Part shown: positions 40,136-50,291 of the stretch, piece after piece
How the letters are laid out: every line of letters begins with the position of its first letter
How positions within the stretch are numbered: position 1 is the first letter of the stretch
Source of the DNA: Zooshikella harenae
Lineage (GTDB): Bacteria; Pseudomonadota; Gammaproteobacteria; Pseudomonadales; Zooshikellaceae
Length of the DNA stretch: 64,000 nucleotides
Reading direction: 5' to 3'
Assembly: GCF_018837975.1 (NCBI RefSeq)
Contig: NZ_JAGSOY010000012.1
Coordinates: 1 to 64,000 of the forward strand
Translations under genes and position numbers: made by a program
Notes under the pieces: generated by a model
Told to the model about the DNA's origin: nothing
Database searches by the model: none
Seen by the model: only the letters and a program-made list of their open reading frames with translations

Positions 40136-41158
40136 TTAACTTGTTTCGGTAAAGCTTTTAGCGATGTGCTCAAAGCTAGCGAGTCGAGTCGCACTAATTA
40201 ATCCATCCGCTAAAGCTTGTAGAAAGGCACAGCCAGGCTCTTGCTCATGCTGGCAGTCCCTAAATTTACAGTGTCCAATCAAAGGCCTTAATTCTCGGAA
40301 TCCTTCTGCTAACTCTATTTTTGACATTGGCCACAGGGCAAATTCTCTAATACCAGGAGAGTCAATAAGTTTTCCCCCAGTTGGAAAATGAAATAGCTTA
40401 GCTGATGTTGTGGTGTGTGTACCTTTACCTGTTTGTTTTGACAGTTCACCAACGCGGGCATCAACATCGGGTAGTAAAGCGTTGACTAATGATGATTTGC
40501 CCACGCCAGATTGGCCAACAAAGACACTTGTGTGCTGATCAAGCAGGTTTTGTAAGTCGTCAAGACCATGCTCCTGATGGGTTGATGCCTGAAGTACTCG
40601 GTAGTCTAACTGCTGATAGGTGGATAATAATTGTGAAAATGCTTCACTGTTTGCGTTATTAAGTAGGTCAGTTTTGTTAAGCAGTAATACTGGTTCTATA
40701 TCTTCTATCTCAGCCGCTACCAGATAACGGTCAATCAGATTGGCATAAGGCTCCGGCACAGGGGCGATGACAATGACAATAAAGTCGATGTTTGCTGCGA
40801 CTGGCTTAAGCTGTTGCCGGCTGTCTGGTCGGGATAGCAAGTTGTGCCGATCTAAGCCGGCAACGACAACACCTGTGCTATCTGCACCAGCTCGCCAAAC
40901 AACATGGTCTCCAGTGACTAAGGCGGGTAAGTTGGCACGAAGGTGGCAGCGATACTCATTGCCCGGCTGATCAAGAGGCTCTACAGCCAGTTGAGTTCCA
41001 TAGTGGGCAATGATCAAACCCTGCTGCTCTAGTCCAAGCTCGCCTGATGCTAAGTCTTGCTGGAACTTTTCCTGCTGCTGGTTCGCGCGCTTTGCACGCT
41101 CATCTTGAATTTTTTTAATGCGCCAGGACTGGCGGCGGTTAAGGCGACGTTTGGCCAT
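40136..41158 (-). CDS. rsgA: Ribosome small-subunit biogenesis GTPase RsgA
   Basis: RsgA is a late 30S assembly GTPase. The circular permutation is plain: the G4 motif NKTD (161-164) precedes G1 GQSGVGKS (215-222) and G3 DSPG (266-269). An N-terminal OB fold follows a basic stretch, and the C-terminal zinc site is C297, C302, H304 and C310. At 340 residues it is standard. It lies in the conserved psd-rsgA-orn neighbourhood, divergent from orn. Confidence 0.95.
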   Translation of the reverse strand: MAKRRLNRRQSWRIKKIQDERAKRANQQQEKFQQDLASGELGLEQQGLIIAHYGTQLAVEPLDQPGNEYRCHLRANLPALVTGDHVVWRAGADSTGVVVAGLDRHNLLSRPDSRQQLKPVAANIDFIVIVIAPVPEPYANLIDRYLVAAEIEDIEPVLLLNKTDLLNNANSEAFSQLLSTYQQLDYRVLQASTHQEHGLDDLQNLLDQHTSVFVGQSGVGKSSLVNALLPDVDARVGELSKQTGKGTHTTTSAKLFHFPTGGKLIDSPGIREFALWPMSKIELAEGFRELRPLIGHCKFRDCQHEQEPGCAFLQALADGLISATRLASFEHIAKSFTETS

Positions 41159-41364
41159 AGGTGGACGGCTTTCTCTCCATAGGCGTTTGCTTTAGCTATT
41201 AGTTGCGCATTATCATGAACCGTGGAGTATAGTTCAACTTTATAGGCATTTATATTTAAGCCCAGTGCGTTTTATACTGAAGATAAGTGTTCTTGTTGGA
41301 AAAGCTTCAAGAGGGCTGCTATGAACTCAGTTGCCAGCATGTTCAATGGTTATAAGGTAGGTTA

Positions 41365-41952
41365 ATGGCTAAAGCAGATAATCTTATTTGGATTGATATG
41401 GAAATGACGGGGCTGGACCCAGACCTGCATCGTGTCATTGAAATTGCAACAGTAGTGACTGATGACCAGTTGAGCGTAATTGCAGAAGGCCCCGTGCTGG
41501 TCGTTCATCAACCAGATGATCATCTTAGCTTAATGGATGACTGGTGTGTTCAACAGCATGGCAGTTCTGGGTTAACAGCAAAAGTTCGCAAGAGTTTGAT
41601 AACAGAAAAACAAGCAGAAGCTGAAACGATTGCATTTCTTTCTCAGTATGTAGAGCCAGGTCAGTCACCCATGTGTGGTAATACCATTGGCCAGGACCGG
41701 CGCTTCCTATACCGTTACATGCCTGACTTGGAGCGATTCTTTCACTATAGAAGTATTGATGTGAGCACCTTAAAAGAGTTAGCTCGTCGCTGGAATCCTG
41801 CTGTGCTTAGTGGGATCAATAAAACAGCTAGTCACCAGGCATTGGCTGATATTTATGAGTCAATTGAAGAGTTACGCTACTATCGAGAACACTTCATTCA
41901 GCTGCCTTTATCAGCTCCTCCTAAAAAAACGAAGAAAGCAAAAACAGAGTAA
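41365..41952 (+). CDS. orn: Oligoribonuclease
   Basis: Orn degrades very short RNAs, including pGpG from c-di-GMP turnover, so it also links to the FimX and PilZ signalling genes nearby. The 195-residue DEDD exonuclease has its first motif in IDMEMTGLD (Asp11, Glu13), a second Asp in [10 protein letters not shown], and the late [10 protein letters not shown] segment with His and Asp. The C-terminal tail is Lys-rich. It is convergent with queG. Confidence 0.95.
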   Translation: MAKADNLIWIDMEMTGLDPDLHRVIEIATVVTDDQLSVIAEGPVLVVHQPDDHLSLMDDWCVQQHGSSGLTAKVRKSLITEKQAEAETIAFLSQYVEPGQSPMCGNTIGQDRRFLYRYMPDLERFFHYRSIDVSTLKELARRWNPAVLSGINKTASHQALADIYESIEELRYYREHFIQLPLSAPPKKTKKAKTE

Positions 41953-42002
41953 CAGTGAGTCTAAGTTGAGCGCAGAAGCCTATAGCTAGCCCTTAGCCAT
42001 AT

Positions 42003-43088
42003 CTAGCGCTCTTCTGTTTTTATTTCATGTTGTCTTAGCGCCCAGGAAACATGCTCTTGAACCATTTCATTGGGAAAGTTCAGTCTGCTTTTTAGTGCCG
42101 CGATAACCTTTGCTGTTGTTGGCGCATTACCGAGACCCACTGCTAGGTTACGAAGCCATCCTACATATCCAGTACGTCGTATTGGTGAACCCTCGGTATA
42201 AGTGAGAAACTGCTCCTCAGTCCATAAAAACAAAGTAGTTAGATCGCTGCTATCCAACGTGTGCCGTGGCAGGAAGTCGGTTTCCTGAGTTGGCTTGGCA
42301 AATTTATTCCAGGGGCATACCAACTGGCAGTCATCACAGCCAAAAACACGGTTGCCAATTTTAGAGCGGAGGTTTTCTGGAATTGATCCTTTCAACTCAA
42401 TAGTCAAATAAGAAATACATTTACGAGCATCCAGTTGGTATGGCCCGACGAATGCGTCAGTTGGACATATGTCCAGGCAGGCTTGGCAACTTCCACAGTG
42501 TTTGGTGGCTTGGGGGGGATCGGTTGGTAGAGGAAGATTAGTATAAAGCTCTCCTAAAAAGAACCAAGAGCCTGCTTTACTGTTAAGGACCAGCGTATTC
42601 TTACCAATCCAGCCTAACCCTGCGTTTTCTGCAATTGCTTTTTCCAGTACCGGGGCGGAGTCGGCAAATGCACGATAGCCAAAGTTACCAACAGAATCAG
42701 TTATTTTATTAGCAAGTTTAGCCAGGCGCTTGCGAATGACTTTATGGTAGTCGCGGCCCAGGGCGTAGCGTGAAATGTATGCTTGTGAAGAGTTTTGCAG
42801 AACTTTAACCGCCTGGGTATCACCTGGTAAGTAATCCATTCTGACGGAAATAATACTGATCGTACCAGGCACTAGCTCATTAGGACGGCTGCGTTTATTG
42901 CCATGGTCTGCCAGGTAGTTCATCTCGCCATGGAAGCCATTCGCTAACCACTTTTTCAAGTAAACTTCATGCTCGCTCAGGTCAATACCTGTAATTCCTA
43001 CATCCTGAAAGCCAAGCTCTCTTGCCCACTGCTTAATCTGTTTAGCCAGCAAGACAAAGTCAGTTTGTTGGGAGGCTGTGTTTGTCAT
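42003..43088 (-). CDS. queG: Epoxyqueuosine reductase
   Basis: QueG performs the last step of queuosine synthesis in tRNA, reducing epoxyqueuosine with cobalamin. The 361-residue protein has two 4Fe-4S ferredoxin motifs, CGSCQACLDICP and the later CDDCQLVCP with an upstream Cys in RKCISY. The N-terminal DUF1730 part has the expected DSAPVLEKAIAENAGLGWIG segment. A HEAT-like C-terminus ends with a VSWALRQHE segment. The neighbour nnr is divergent, as in Pseudomonas and E. coli. Confidence 0.95.
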   Translation of the reverse strand: MTNTASQQTDFVLLAKQIKQWARELGFQDVGITGIDLSEHEVYLKKWLANGFHGEMNYLADHGNKRSRPNELVPGTISIISVRMDYLPGDTQAVKVLQNSSQAYISRYALGRDYHKVIRKRLAKLANKITDSVGNFGYRAFADSAPVLEKAIAENAGLGWIGKNTLVLNSKAGSWFFLGELYTNLPLPTDPPQATKHCGSCQACLDICPTDAFVGPYQLDARKCISYLTIELKGSIPENLRSKIGNRVFGCDDCQLVCPWNKFAKPTQETDFLPRHTLDSSDLTTLFLWTEEQFLTYTEGSPIRRTGYVGWLRNLAVGLGNAPTTAKVIAALKSRLNFPNEMVQEHVSWALRQHEIKTEER

Positions 43089-43371
43089 GCTTTCTCACTA
43101 CTATGCATTTAGCTGGTATAGGGTTTGAGACTGGCAGAAGCTAGCAAATCCTGATTATGAATTTCTTGAGACTCGTAAATTAGGGTGGGACCTATGGAGA
43201 ACGACAGTATAACTATTCATCAATGACCACTTGTGTAGTGGAAGTGAATATTTACTTATCTGGGGAACCCACATCTTAAGCGAGTGTCAACGTTTTAAGT
43301 GCTAGATAAAGACTACAGTCAACGTATAATTGCAACAGGGCTTTCTAGCTACGCTTGGGGGATGCAAACGT

Positions 43372-44925
43372 ATGAACCATAGTTTACCACAGCCACTCTT
43401 TACCGCAGAACAGGTTAGAAAATTAGATAATGCTGTAATCTCTGAGCAAGGCATTGCGGGCTTTGAGTTAATGATGCGTGCAGGTAAAGCTGCATATCGC
43501 GCTATGATTGCGCACTGGCACTTAAGATCGCAACAGCAACGCTTAATCTCTCAACAGCCCGCCTGCAAGATTCAGGTTTTTTGTGGGGGTGGTAATAATA
43601 GTGGTGATGGCTACATTGTCGCAGGGCTTGCAGCTCAGGCTGGCTTTACTGCAGAAGCCATCATGGCAGTTCCGAAGGAGTGCTTGCAAGGAGATGCACT
43701 TTTAGCCTATGAGTGGTGCCAACAGTTTGACATTATTTTGACGCCATATGATGCATCGACCAAAATAGATGGTGATATTTTGGTCGATGCATTGCTTGGA
43801 ACGGGGTTGTCTGGTGCCGTTCGTGATCCCTATTTAGCGATTATTGAGCATATCAATGCAGCAAACAGACCTATTTTGGCGATAGATATTCCCTCTGGAT
43901 TATGTGCAGATACAGGTTCAGTGCTAGGTATAGCTATAAAAGCGAGCCTAACAGTAAGTTTTATCGGCATGAAAAGAGGACTGCTAACGGGGGTGGCTCC
44001 TGACTACTGTGGAGAATTGGTATATGCCAGTCTAAATGTGCCTGATTCAGTTTTTGATTCTGTGTCTACGAAAGTTTGGCAGCTGAGCGATCAAACGATA
44101 GGTCCGGTGTTATTGCCACGTGCTCGGTGTGCTCATAAAGGGCTTTTTGGACACTTACTTATTATTGGTGGTGGAGCAGGTATGGCGGGTGCGGTCACTA
44201 TGGCTGCTGAAGCTGCACTAAGTATGGGGGTTGGGCTGGTTACAGTTGCAACCTTGGCTCATCATGCTGCAGCCATTCAGGCAAGAACGCCAGAAGTAAT
44301 GGTACATGCTATCGATGACCCTCTACACCTTGAAGCATTATTGGTTGATAAGACGGCTATCGTAATTGGCCCTGGTCTTGGTAAAGATGACTGGGGTATG
44401 GCTGTACTCAAAACTGCACTGAAAGTTAAGTTGCCTTTATTAGTCGATGCAGATGGCCTTAACCTAATGGCTCAACAGAGTGATACCTTGCACTGTAACA
44501 GTAAGCAGTTGCTACTAACACCTCATCCAGGTGAGGCCAGTAGGTTACTGGGAGAAAGTACACCATCTGTTCAGCAGGATCGTTTTACGGCAATTGATCG
44601 TCTTTGTAAGACCTTTCAAGCCTCAGTTGTGCTAAAGGGAGCAGGTAGTTTGGTGAGTGATGGTGAGCAAGTATGGGTTTGCCCTGATGGAAATCCAGGT
44701 ATGGCATCTGGTGGTATGGGTGATGTGCTAAGTGGTATGTTAGGTGCCTTTTTAGCGATGGGGCTACCACCTTGTGAGGCGGCAAAACTGGGCGTGTGGT
44801 TGCATGCAACGGCTGCTGATGTGATTGCGGCTGAGTTTGGAGAGTGGGGGCTTAGAGCGACAGAGATTATACCAGAAGCTCGCCATCTTTTGAATCAATT
44901 AGTCACGGGAAGTGAGGAACAATGA
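43372..44925 (+). CDS. nnr: Bifunctional NAD(P)H-hydrate epimerase / ADP-dependent dehydratase
   Basis: This enzyme repairs hydrated NAD(P)H. The N-terminal YjeF_N domain (about 1-215) is the epimerase, with GGGNNSGDGY. The C-terminal ribokinase-like domain (about 235-510) is the dehydratase, with the GGMGDVLSGM motif. I choose the ATG at 43372 over the TTG at 43330, since the extra 14 residues do not resemble the family and GGGGGA lies about 10 bases before the ATG, giving 517 residues. It overlaps tsaE by 4 bp (ATGA). Confidence 0.93.
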   Translation: MNHSLPQPLFTAEQVRKLDNAVISEQGIAGFELMMRAGKAAYRAMIAHWHLRSQQQRLISQQPACKIQVFCGGGNNSGDGYIVAGLAAQAGFTAEAIMAVPKECLQGDALLAYEWCQQFDIILTPYDASTKIDGDILVDALLGTGLSGAVRDPYLAIIEHINAANRPILAIDIPSGLCADTGSVLGIAIKASLTVSFIGMKRGLLTGVAPDYCGELVYASLNVPDSVFDSVSTKVWQLSDQTIGPVLLPRARCAHKGLFGHLLIIGGGAGMAGAVTMAAEAALSMGVGLVTVATLAHHAAAIQARTPEVMVHAIDDPLHLEALLVDKTAIVIGPGLGKDDWGMAVLKTALKVKLPLLVDADGLNLMAQQSDTLHCNSKQLLLTPHPGEASRLLGESTPSVQQDRFTAIDRLCKTFQASVVLKGAGSLVSDGEQVWVCPDGNPGMASGGMGDVLSGMLGAFLAMGLPPCEAAKLGVWLHATAADVIAAEFGEWGLRATEIIPEARHLLNQLVTGSEEQ

Positions 44926-45407
44926 CTTCTGGGCAGACTATTCTGTTAATAGATGAAGCTGCAACTATTGGCTTTGGACAACAGCTCGCCAAAGCAAGTG
45001 GGGGCAAGGGTGTTATTTTTCTTTATGGGGATTTAGGTGCAGGTAAAACCACATTATGTAGGGGAGTTTTGCAGCAAATGGGGCATGATGGCGCTGTAAA
45101 AAGTCCAACATATACTTTAGTAGAACCATATAACCTGGTATCAGGACAAGTTGTCTATCATTTTGATCTTTATCGTTTGGGTGATCCTGAAGAGTTAGAA
45201 CTTTTAGGGGGGCGTGAATACTTTAACCAGTCCGCCTTATGCATGATTGAGTGGCCTGAACGTGGGACTGGTTTTTTACCCCCTGCCGATCTTAAGCTCA
45301 CCTTGCAGTATCAGCAAGGGGCTCGGACTATTGAAGTTCTGCCTGTCAGCCAGCATGGTCAAAATATTGCTGCAAAGCTTGTTCATGATAGAAATGTAAA
45401 CCATTAG
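44922..45407 (+). CDS. tsaE: tRNA threonylcarbamoyladenosine biosynthesis ATPase TsaE
   Basis: TsaE is the ATPase that resets the TsaBD complex during t6A modification of tRNA. The 161-residue protein has Walker A GDLGAGKTT near residue 38, the KSPTYTLVE switch, and DLYRL and MIEWPERG further on, all standard. It overlaps nnr by 4 bp and is followed by amiB after 14 bp. The nnr-tsaE-amiB-mutL-miaA-hfq order is widely conserved. Confidence 0.95.
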   Translation: MTSGQTILLIDEAATIGFGQQLAKASGGKGVIFLYGDLGAGKTTLCRGVLQQMGHDGAVKSPTYTLVEPYNLVSGQVVYHFDLYRLGDPEELELLGGREYFNQSALCMIEWPERGTGFLPPADLKLTLQYQQGARTIEVLPVSQHGQNIAAKLVHDRNVNH

Positions 45408-45421
45408 GGGTTCCTGTCATT

Positions 45422-46759
45422 ATGATCAACAGGTTAGTCATGATGTTGGCCTGCGTGAGCTTGTGGCTGGTAAATGTTACTCAGGCGGCTGATATCAAAG
45501 GGGTTAGGTTGTGGCGTGCACCTGATAATACGCGCTTGGTTTTTGACTTGTCAGGACCCATTGACCATAAAATTTTTCAGTTAGAGAATCCTGACCGTCT
45601 GGTTATTGACATTAAGCAGGCTAAGTTAAAATCAGCATTCAGCGAATTGACGCTCAGCAACACACCTATTAATAAAGTTCGTCATGGCAAGCGTAATGGC
45701 CGTGATTTAAGGGTTGTATTGGACTTAAAAACGGCCGTCAGGCCTAGGAGCTTTGTACTTAAGCCAAATGAGACTTATGGTGATCGACTGGTTATTGATT
45801 TGTATGACCGTAATGTAAAGCCAGTGATTAAGTCTGTACCTCAAGTAGCAATAACTTCTTCTGGACGAGTAGGGCGCGACATCATTATTGCGGTAGATGC
45901 AGGACATGGTGGTGATGACCCTGGCGCTATTGGCTATCGTGGTGTTCGTGAAAAAGATGTCGTCTTGCAGATTGCTCGGCGTTTGCATCAGTTTTTTAGT
46001 AGAGAGCCTGGGTTTAAATCATTTCTTATTCGAGAAGGCGATTACTATGTGGGATTACGTCAGCGTACTGTAATTGCTCGTCAACGGCGTGCTGATTTGT
46101 TTGTTTCGATTCACGCTGATGCCTTTAAGAATCGACGTGCAAATGGCGCCTCTGTCTTTGCACTTTCACAACGTGGTGCAACCTCTGAGACAGCTCGCTG
46201 GCTTGCCAGTCGGGAGAATAGTTCTGATCTAATTGGTGGGGTGGGTAATGTCAGTTTAAGTGATAAAGATGCAACCTTGGCAGGGGTTCTGCTGGATTTA
46301 TCCATGACTGCAACCCTGACCTCCAGCTTAGAAGCAGGAGGGCAGGTTCTACGCAATATGGGGCAGATCAGTCGTCTCCACAAGCGACACGTTGAGCAAG
46401 CTGGGTTTATGGTGTTGAAATCCCCTGATATTCCATCCATTTTGGTTGAGGCAGGCTTTATCACCAACCCGATCGATGGCCAAAAGCTGGCAACACGCGC
46501 TCACCAAGAACGTGTGGCTCGGGCTGTCTTTAATGGCCTTAAGAAATATTTTTACCAAGTTCCTCCTGCTAATACCTATGTTGCTCAGCTTAAGCAACGT
46601 GGACCAGTAGCTGGTCCAACCCGTTATGTTATCAAGCGAGGTGATACGCTCTCTGAGATTGCCAGTAGGCATAATGTATCAGTGAGTAGTTTACGCGCCA
46701 GAAATAACCTAAAAGCGGACAGGATTCGTGTAGGACAGATATTACAAATTCCTAACTAA
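45422..46759 (+). CDS. amiB: N-acetylmuramoyl-L-alanine amidase AmiB
   Basis: AmiB splits septal peptidoglycan during cell separation. The 445-residue protein has a signal peptide ending near VTQAADI (about residue 23), an AMIN targeting domain (about 25-130), and an Amidase_3 zinc domain (about 160-385) with AVDAGHGGDDPGA, a second His in SIHADAF and Glu in ILVEAGFITN. A C-terminal LysM (about 400-445) starts YVIKRGDTLSEIA. The LysM places it with the Pseudomonas and E. coli AmiB type. Confidence 0.94.
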   Translation: MINRLVMMLACVSLWLVNVTQAADIKGVRLWRAPDNTRLVFDLSGPIDHKIFQLENPDRLVIDIKQAKLKSAFSELTLSNTPINKVRHGKRNGRDLRVVLDLKTAVRPRSFVLKPNETYGDRLVIDLYDRNVKPVIKSVPQVAITSSGRVGRDIIIAVDAGHGGDDPGAIGYRGVREKDVVLQIARRLHQFFSREPGFKSFLIREGDYYVGLRQRTVIARQRRADLFVSIHADAFKNRRANGASVFALSQRGATSETARWLASRENSSDLIGGVGNVSLSDKDATLAGVLLDLSMTATLTSSLEAGGQVLRNMGQISRLHKRHVEQAGFMVLKSPDIPSILVEAGFITNPIDGQKLATRAHQERVARAVFNGLKKYFYQVPPANTYVAQLKQRGPVAGPTRYVIKRGDTLSEIASRHNVSVSSLRARNNLKADRIRVGQILQIPN

Positions 46760-46902
46760 AGCGAACTGGAATAATGTGATTTAAGGTGTTTCAGCGGGTA
46801 AAAACTGGACAGGGTGCTTTTCACTTTGTCCATTACCCGTTAACCTAAGCGCCCTCCAAACTGAGCTTATACTCCAACTAATATAAAGATGACGCAATAA
46901 TC

Positions 46903-48858
46903 ATGAAGCGTATAAGTCTGCTAAGCCCACGCTTAGCGAACCAGATTGCTGCAGGCGAAGTCGTTGAGCGTCCTGCTTCAGTAGTCAAAGAACTGGTTGA
47001 AAACAGTATTGATGCGGGTGCTACTCGAGTTGATATTGATATAGAAAGTGGTGGCGTAAAGCTTATCAAAATTCGTGACAATGGCGGTGGTATTTTAAAA
47101 GATGACCTAGCGCTAGCACTCAGCCGCCATGCTACCAGTAAAATTACTGAACTCGAAGATTTAGAGGCTGTGGCAAGCTTGGGCTTTCGTGGTGAGGCAT
47201 TGGCCAGTATCTGTTCTGTGTCTCGACTGTTGCTGACATCTAATACCGAAGGGCAAGAAGAAGCATGGTGTGTGCGCGTAGAAGGGCGCGATATGGAGCC
47301 AGTTTTATCGCCTGCATCTCATCCAACGGGTACAACAATAGAGGTGCGAGATTTATTTTATAATACCCCAGCTCGCCGCAAGTTTTTAAGAACCGAAAAA
47401 ACTGAGTTTGGCCATTTAGAAGAAGTGATTAAGCGCATAGCGTTGAGTCATTTCGATATTAACTTTCAGTTGCGTCATAACCAGCGAGTGATCCACCAGC
47501 TGCGTGCTGCCCATAGTGCTTTGGAAAAGGACCGGCGGGTGGCTACGGTTTGTGGTCCAGCCTTTCTTGAGCAGGCGGTTTGTATAGATGCCCAAGTAGG
47601 AGATATGCGTTTATGGGGTTGGGTTGGACTGCCAACATTTTCCCGAAGCCAGGCTGATCTTCAATATTTCTTTGTTAATGGGCGAGTGATTCGTGACAAG
47701 CTGGTTAGTCATGCCGTTCGCCAAGCCTATCGCGATGTGCTTTATAACGGTCGGCACCCTGCTTTTGTGCTTTATCTGGAGCTTGATCCTGCAGGGGTGG
47801 ATGTCAATGTACATCCAACAAAGCATGAAGTGCGTTTTCGTGATAGTCGGGCTGTGCATAACTTTCTGTTTAGTCAGTTGCATCATGCTTTAGCGGAAGT
47901 GAGTCCTGAGCATCACTTAATATCACAAAATTTGGCTGAGAAGAGTCAAGAGGTTCAGGATGCAGATAATAGTGCTTCTGGTGTGTTTGCTGGACAGCAG
48001 CCAATAGACTGGTCGCAAAACCGTGAACATATGGATGGCTCAGCTTTAGGAAAGACTGAAAAACCATCCATTTTTCAAAAGGATCATCCTCCTGTCCAGT
48101 ATGCTTCAATGTCGGGCAAGCCGCAGTCTGGTTTATCCTCAAAGCGCTGGGACCAGCAATCATCACCTTCTACTCAGCAGGTTAATGAGCAAATTACAGG
48201 TTGGCAGCAACTGGATAACAGTGCTGAGCAGGTCTGGCATGAACTGCAAAATAAAGAGGTCACTCATGGGGAAATTCCACCATTAGGATTTGCTGTGGCT
48301 CAGCTAAAAGGTGTGTATATCCTGGCTGAAAATGAGCATGGCATGGTATTGGTTGATATGCATGCAGCGCATGAACGAATTACCTATGAGCGAATGAAGC
48401 AGGCTTATGCGGGGGAAGGTATTAAGACCCAGCCTTTACTGGTTCCTGAATCGATTGCTATTAGCCAGCGCGAGGCGGACTGTGCGGAAGAGCATAAGGC
48501 ACTCTTTAAAACCCTAGGCTTTCTGGTGGCGAGAATGGGACCTGAAACGCTCGTGATTCGAGAAATTCCTGCTATTTTAGGTAAACAAAATGTAAAGCCA
48601 CTGGTTACAGCCGTGTTAAGCGATTTGCTGGAGTATGGTACCAGTGATCGGATTCAAGCACATACCAATGAAATACTGGGCACGATGGCTTGTCATGGAT
48701 CAGTGAGAGCTAACCGAAGACTGACAATTGCAGAAATGAATGCATTACTTCGTGATATGGAGAAAACTGAGCGGAGTGGACAGTGTAATCATGGTCGTCC
48801 TACCTGGATACAGTTGACGATGACAGAGCTAGATAAGTTATTTCTTCGGGGTCGTTAA
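46903..48858 (+). CDS. mutL: DNA mismatch repair protein MutL
   Basis: MutL couples mismatch recognition to strand removal. The 651-residue protein has the GHKL ATPase motifs at the N-terminus ([21 protein letters not shown]) and a variable acidic/Ser-rich linker at about 335-440. The C-terminal domain carries the endonuclease motif DMHA-x2-E-x4-E (residues 485-496) and a late CNHGRPT segment. By analogy with P. aeruginosa MutL, this suggests the self-nicking type that does not need MutH. It is followed without a gap by miaA. Confidence 0.96.
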   Translation: MKRISLLSPRLANQIAAGEVVERPASVVKELVENSIDAGATRVDIDIESGGVKLIKIRDNGGGILKDDLALALSRHATSKITELEDLEAVASLGFRGEALASICSVSRLLLTSNTEGQEEAWCVRVEGRDMEPVLSPASHPTGTTIEVRDLFYNTPARRKFLRTEKTEFGHLEEVIKRIALSHFDINFQLRHNQRVIHQLRAAHSALEKDRRVATVCGPAFLEQAVCIDAQVGDMRLWGWVGLPTFSRSQADLQYFFVNGRVIRDKLVSHAVRQAYRDVLYNGRHPAFVLYLELDPAGVDVNVHPTKHEVRFRDSRAVHNFLFSQLHHALAEVSPEHHLISQNLAEKSQEVQDADNSASGVFAGQQPIDWSQNREHMDGSALGKTEKPSIFQKDHPPVQYASMSGKPQSGLSSKRWDQQSSPSTQQVNEQITGWQQLDNSAEQVWHELQNKEVTHGEIPPLGFAVAQLKGVYILAENEHGMVLVDMHAAHERITYERMKQAYAGEGIKTQPLLVPESIAISQREADCAEEHKALFKTLGFLVARMGPETLVIREIPAILGKQNVKPLVTAVLSDLLEYGTSDRIQAHTNEILGTMACHGSVRANRRLTIAEMNALLRDMEKTERSGQCNHGRPTWIQLTMTELDKLFLRGR

Positions 48859-49806
48859 ATGAGTATTAAGCAGCGACCACTCGCTATTTTTCTGATGGGA
48901 CCAACAGCGTCTGGTAAAACTGATTTGGCTCTTTTTTTAGCTAAGCGTTTTCCTTTTGAGTTGATCAGTGTGGATTCTGCGATGGTGTATCGTGGTATGG
49001 ATATTGGTACAGCTAAGCCAGATTGCGTAACATTAGCAAAATATCCACATCATCTAGTTGATATCTTAGACCCTGTCGAACCTTATTCTGCTGCAGACTT
49101 TGCAGAGGATGCATTACAGCTGATGGCAGAGATAAGCAAAAAGGGAAAAATACCACTCTTAGTGGGCGGAACTATGTTATATTACAAAGTTCTGTTTGAG
49201 GGTATAGCGACTGAATTGCCGTCTGCGGATGAAACCATTCGTACACAAATTTTAAGTGATGCAGCAAAACTAGGTTGGACTGCATTGCATCAACGACTGG
49301 CTTCCTTTGATCCTGAGTCAGCGCAGCGAATTCACCCAAATGACCCTCAGCGCATGCAACGTGCGCTTGAAGTGTATCTGTTGACGGGCAAGACACTCAC
49401 TCAGTACCACCTTGAGCAACAAGAAGCTCACGAATTTCCTTATCGCACATTGAATCTGGCCATTGCGCCTGTTGAGCGTGCAGTGCTGCACCAGCGCATT
49501 GCTGATCGTTTTCAGCAAATGTTGACGTTAGGTTTTATTGATGAAGTCGCGGCATTAAAACAGCGCGATGATTTATCAAAAAAGCTTCCAAGTATGCGTG
49601 CTGTTGGTTATAGACAGGTGTGGGATTATTTGGATGGGGAACTGAGTTACGAGGAAATGATCGAAAAGGGAGTGATTGCAACCCGACAACTGGCAAAGCG
49701 TCAATTTACCTGGTTAAGACGTTGGAAAAACTTGACCTGGTTGGACTCTTTGGCAACAGATGCGGAATATACGGCCTTGAAAATAGTAGAGCAGGAACTT
49801 ATATAG
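48859..49806 (+). CDS. miaA: tRNA dimethylallyltransferase
   Basis: MiaA prenylates A37 of tRNAs that read UNN codons. The 315-residue protein has the P-loop GPTASGKT at residues 14-21, the [16 protein letters not shown] segment, LVGGTMLYY, and a C-terminal [12 protein letters not shown] motif. Its ATG abuts the mutL stop. The spacer to hfq (49807-50021) contains a small hairpin and a T-rich tract. Confidence 0.95.
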   Translation: MSIKQRPLAIFLMGPTASGKTDLALFLAKRFPFELISVDSAMVYRGMDIGTAKPDCVTLAKYPHHLVDILDPVEPYSAADFAEDALQLMAEISKKGKIPLLVGGTMLYYKVLFEGIATELPSADETIRTQILSDAAKLGWTALHQRLASFDPESAQRIHPNDPQRMQRALEVYLLTGKTLTQYHLEQQEAHEFPYRTLNLAIAPVERAVLHQRIADRFQQMLTLGFIDEVAALKQRDDLSKKLPSMRAVGYRQVWDYLDGELSYEEMIEKGVIATRQLAKRQFTWLRRWKNLTWLDSLATDAEYTALKIVEQELI

Positions 49807-49874
49807 GGTTTGGCTCACAAATTTCAGCTATCATGTGGCTGATTTTGGCTGTGCACACTATGGTTTTAATGGAA

Positions 49875-49893
49875 CATACTGGCTTTCAGTATG
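49875..49893 (+). repeat. Small hairpin between miaA and hfq
   Basis: CATACTG and CAGTATG form a 7-bp perfect stem with a GCTTT loop, about 130 bp before the hfq start. No T-run follows immediately. It may stabilise the miaA message or partly separate miaA and hfq transcription. Confidence 0.35.
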
Positions 49894-50021
49894 AACACCA
49901 TTTTGCCGCTGTAGATTGATTACTGTGTTGACCTCATCTTACTGCTAATCAAACTGACTTGGCGGATTCTTTGTAGTAAGCACTTTTTTTTATTTTTTTT
50001 GAACGATAAAGGAGTACAACA

Positions 50022-50270
50022 ATGTCAAAAGGGCACTCTTTACAAGACCCTTACTTAAACCTGCTTAGAAAAGAGCGTATCCCGGTTTCTATCTATTTAG
50101 TCAACGGTATCAAGCTACAGGGCCAAGTTGAGTCCTTCGACCAATTTGTCATCCTGCTGAAAAATACAGTTAGTCAAATGGTATACAAACACGCGATTTC
50201 AACAGTAGTGCCAAGTCGTCCTGTGCGGCTGCCTATGCAGAATACTGAGCAGGGTGAAGCTACAAGCTAG
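50022..50270 (+). CDS. hfq: RNA chaperone Hfq
   Basis: Hfq pairs small RNAs with mRNAs. The 82-residue Sm-fold protein has the Q8-D9 proximal residues in SLQDPYLN, the Sm1 core [15 protein letters not shown]-like segment (VNGIKLQG), and the Sm2 YKHAIST with the Lys-His pair. The C-terminal tail is short like that of Pseudomonas. AAAGGAG is the ribosome binding site. Ahead of it is the tract of eight T, A and eight T at 49984-50000. Confidence 0.97.
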   Translation: MSKGHSLQDPYLNLLRKERIPVSIYLVNGIKLQGQVESFDQFVILLKNTVSQMVYKHAISTVVPSRPVRLPMQNTEQGEATS

Positions 50271-50291
50271 TTAATTAGCAGGAGATTCGCA

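Noticed and set aside
46111-46467. 118-codon minus-strand frame
   Set aside because: Lies wholly inside the well-supported amiB amidase domain, with no start signal or family.
49620-49919. 99-codon frame crossing the end of miaA
   Set aside because: Out-of-frame reading of miaA running into the spacer; no ribosome binding site.
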